Below are positions 60,862 to 64,000 of a stretch of 64,000 nucleotides of DNA, piece by piece. How positions within the stretch are numbered: the first letter of the stretch is position 1; every line of letters begins with the position of its first letter. Under the pieces are notes generated by a model that was given only the letters and a program-made list of their open reading frames with translations, was not told the origin of the DNA and made no database searches. The position numbers and the translations under genes were made by a program. The stretch covers positions 30,956,312 through 31,020,311 of the forward strand of contig NC_086352.1 of NCBI RefSeq assembly GCF_036324505.1, read 5' to 3'. Origin of the DNA: Eleginops maclovinus. Its lineage: Eukaryota > Chordata > Actinopteri > Perciformes > Eleginopidae.

Positions 60862-62290
60862 AAAAAATGGAGAACGTACCCCCACTGACTGCTACACTGT
60901 AGATCCACTGCTTCCCCAGAGGGAGCTCTGTGGGAAACGTTACAACCCACAAGTGAAGAGCGACTCCAGAAAGCACTGAGTGAGCTTTCCTACTCATTTT
61001 TATGGATGCGTCTGTGTCCGTTGGTCCTCCTATGAAAGGTTTGGATCTGTTTTGCAGTAATTTGATTAGAGTTGAGCAGCAAATGAGAAGAAGACAATAT
61101 TGGTGATCCATTTTCTAAGTCTGATCTAAAAGGAAGTCTTATGTGTTTAGGACTTAAGAACATCTTTGCCAGTATAATCTTTCAAAGTTCCTTAAAACAA
61201 AGTGGTACAATATCAGCCTCCTGTGGCAAGAATGAGTATTTCCTCAACCCCAAAAAAATGCTTTCAGATAAAATCTGTTCCCCCTGTTCTTAAGTCGTAA
61301 ACACAGCCGAGGGAATAATTTAGGTCGGACTTAGAAAAGAATACCAAGACTTTGACCTTCTTATTGCCTCTCAGGGCTTCTGGAGATTGCACTGATGGAG
61401 ATTAGCTGAATATAATCAACCTTGCTGGAAGTTTTTGAATAACAAAATCCGCTCTGCAGTCAAAAGTCTTTTTTTTAAAAACTTGATTCATCTTCTTCTG
61501 GACAGTGGAGAAGATATGAAACCATCACTCAGGAATTCATAATACAGGCCTGGAGCCTTTATTTATAAAATATCTAGACTGGGACTAGATATAGAATTGA
61601 AAGAATTGAATTCAGATTTTCAATTGAAACAAGTAATAAAGTTAAGCTTTATTTCCAAACAGCAAAATATGGGCCTTCTCAATGTTTCGAGTGCCTATGC
61701 TGTATTTCTACAAGAAATTATATATTGTTATTGTTCTTATTATTATTGAAGCTCTCCTTGAACCTTAGATAAGCTTTTTGTTTTAGTTTGTACTCTATAA
61801 ACATTTGTTTTGTAGCTAATTGTAAGTCTTTTTAGCACTTTAGAATTGTTAGACCCTCAGTGAGTTTTTGTTTTTCTGGTATGCATTATGCAAAACATTT
61901 CATATACATAGCTGAATGTTGTAGAATAGATTACATATCTTTTTCCAGGCCATATTCAGACTTTCAGTTTAAATAATATTAATAAAATATAACATTATAT
62001 GGTCTTCATTTCCAAAATTACATTTCAGTTGAGGTCATTTGAAGATAACAGATGGCAGAATGTGGTCTGATTTAAAAAAAAAAAAAAAAAAAACATTTTA
62101 TATTTCTGTAGATATAATTTCAGTGAATTTGACATTCACAGGTGAGTTTTGAGATACTGTGATATTGCACTTTTTTATTTTTTTCTATTGTGAAATAATG
62201 TCACTTAGATGACTGTGTATGATAGTTTTTGTGGATGTAAATAGCCTATAAATAAAATATATTGTGGCACAAAGAAACAAATGGCTGTGT
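60862..62290 (+). other. GPCR 3' untranslated region
   Basis: AT-rich sequence after the TGA. Poly(A) hexamers lie at about 61980 (AATAAA in TTAATAAAATATAAC) and 62250 (ATAAATAAAATATATTG). The second is followed by a TG-rich stretch and is the more likely end. An A-run of about 22 lies at 62071-62092. Confidence 0.65.
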
Positions 62291-63186
<896 letters not shown>

Positions 63187-63454
63187 TTTCACCATCCCTG
63201 ACTATTCACTAACTTGGCACATAGTGTTCCTCCCCTCTGCCCCATGCTCCTAACATGGCCACTCTAATTACAGTGCGGTTCTTCACACACCCGCAGTGTC
63301 CAATGGAAATCATGGGACTAATTATATTTGAATGATGGATAAAACATCAATATAACCAAATAACCACATTTAAATTTGTTTAACTCTCAGGGGGCCTTTG
63401 TTCCCAATACGTGCAAACTGTACGTATAGTTCACTTCTCCTGCATTACATGCAC

Positions 63455-63612
63455 ATTAGCTTTGCAATATTTTCTTGCACTATTTTTTATTGTTTTTATT
63501 TGTTTTATTGTTTTTTGCCTTATATCTGTTGCATTGTTGGAGGAGTCCTGTTATTAAGAAAGTCATTGCCACATACTGTAGCTATGCATATGACATTAAA
63601 GCCTTTGAACCC
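63455..63612 (+). repeat. Retroelement 3' tail repeat, copy 2
   Basis: TTGCACTATTTTTTATTG, then TGTTGCATTGTTGGAGGAGTCC, AGTCATTGCCA and GACATTAAAGCCTTTGAACCC. Same consensus as at 46.70-46.88 kb. Confidence 0.65.
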
Positions 63613-63914
63613 TTAAACGTTTAACTTATTCAGAACCAGAATCAGAAATTAAAAATGACTTTTAGTGAACTTTCAGTGAATTTGCACTACATAGTATTTT
63701 AAACATATTTCTATATTTGTATGGGGACAAGGTTTTCTCTTTGACTAGTCCAGTAAGCTAATTTCCTTATTAAGCTGTGATGGGAATGTATGTCTCTAAC
63801 ACAAACAATAATGCTCCGGTTATAATGACTCTCTTTATATTGTACTGCTTTAGGTGGTATCACAGATAAGAAATAGTCCCTAAATAGCCCTAACACATGT
63901 GTATGCATACTGTA

Positions 63915-64000
63915 GTCATACGGGGGTGGTATATATGTGAGCGGCAGCGTCACATGACGTCTTGTAAGCAGCAGCAGCAGCAGCCAGTTGTTTACCGGTA
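63915..64000 (+). promoter_or_regulatory. Promoter-like block at the window edge
   Basis: TATATATG (about 63931) is followed by GCGTCACATGACGTC, which overlaps a TCACATGA M-box/E-box and a TGACGTC CRE-like core, then a (GCA)n run and a CG step. This looks like the start region of a plus-strand gene outside the window. No transcript support. Confidence 0.35.

Overview
The window is nuclear DNA of a teleost fish, probably a spiny-rayed (percomorph) species. The evidence is short-exon GT-AG genes, proteins that match vertebrate families, long TG/CA microsatellites, and a fish-type repertoire of Tc1, hAT, BEL/Pao, tRNA-SINE and foldback MITE repeats. Most of the sequence is AT-rich and non-coding. 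Exon limits below were placed by eye from splice sites, codon phase and remembered family similarity; no alignment or search was run.

Layout. (1) 1-14.1 kb: intergenic DNA that holds a decayed klhl23 gene on the minus strand (about 5.69-8.56 kb). Two neighbouring splice sites survive, but the BTB/BACK and kelch frames are broken. (2) 14.1-16.4 kb: phospho2 (minus), a HAD-type phosphatase of 243 residues in three coding exons. Human PHOSPHO2 and KLHL23 are neighbours on one strand, so the fish locus keeps the old pair with the second member dead. (3) 17.1-24.8 kb: syap1 (plus), 362 residues in nine coding exons, head-to-head with phospho2 across a possible shared promoter. (4) 25.5-35.5 kb: a nest of transposons. 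A BEL/Pao LTR element with two 407-bp LTRs and a 5-bp target duplication has lost most of its interior. It carries a 5.9-kb DNA transposon whose protein joins an XPG/PIN-like nuclease region to a cysteine-rich CXC/Cys8 knuckle (Academ-like). A 1.6-kb Tc1 element splits that protein, and a shortened hAT element lies beside it. (5) 35.5-51 kb: gene-poor DNA with SINEs, a LINE tail, MITEs and very long TG/CA tracts, and a possible first non-coding exon near 44.1 kb. (6) 51.0-62.3 kb: an adhesion GPCR of the ADGRG1/3/5 group (plus), 671 residues in 14 coding exons, with a PLL-like domain, a GPS and seven membrane segments. Its introns hold foldback MITEs and a long inverted repeat with coding-like arms. 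(7) 62.3-64 kb: a long TG tract and, at the very end, a promoter-like TATA/E-box/CRE block that probably belongs to a gene beyond the window.

The three living genes do not form a pathway: phospho2 is a soluble phosphatase, syap1 a BSD-domain adaptor and the GPCR a surface receptor. The most unusual items are the XPG-nuclease/CXC transposon with its interrupted but otherwise open gene, the dead klhl23 beside phospho2, the GC-AG intron and paired in-phase donors of syap1, and the inverted repeat in GPCR intron 1.
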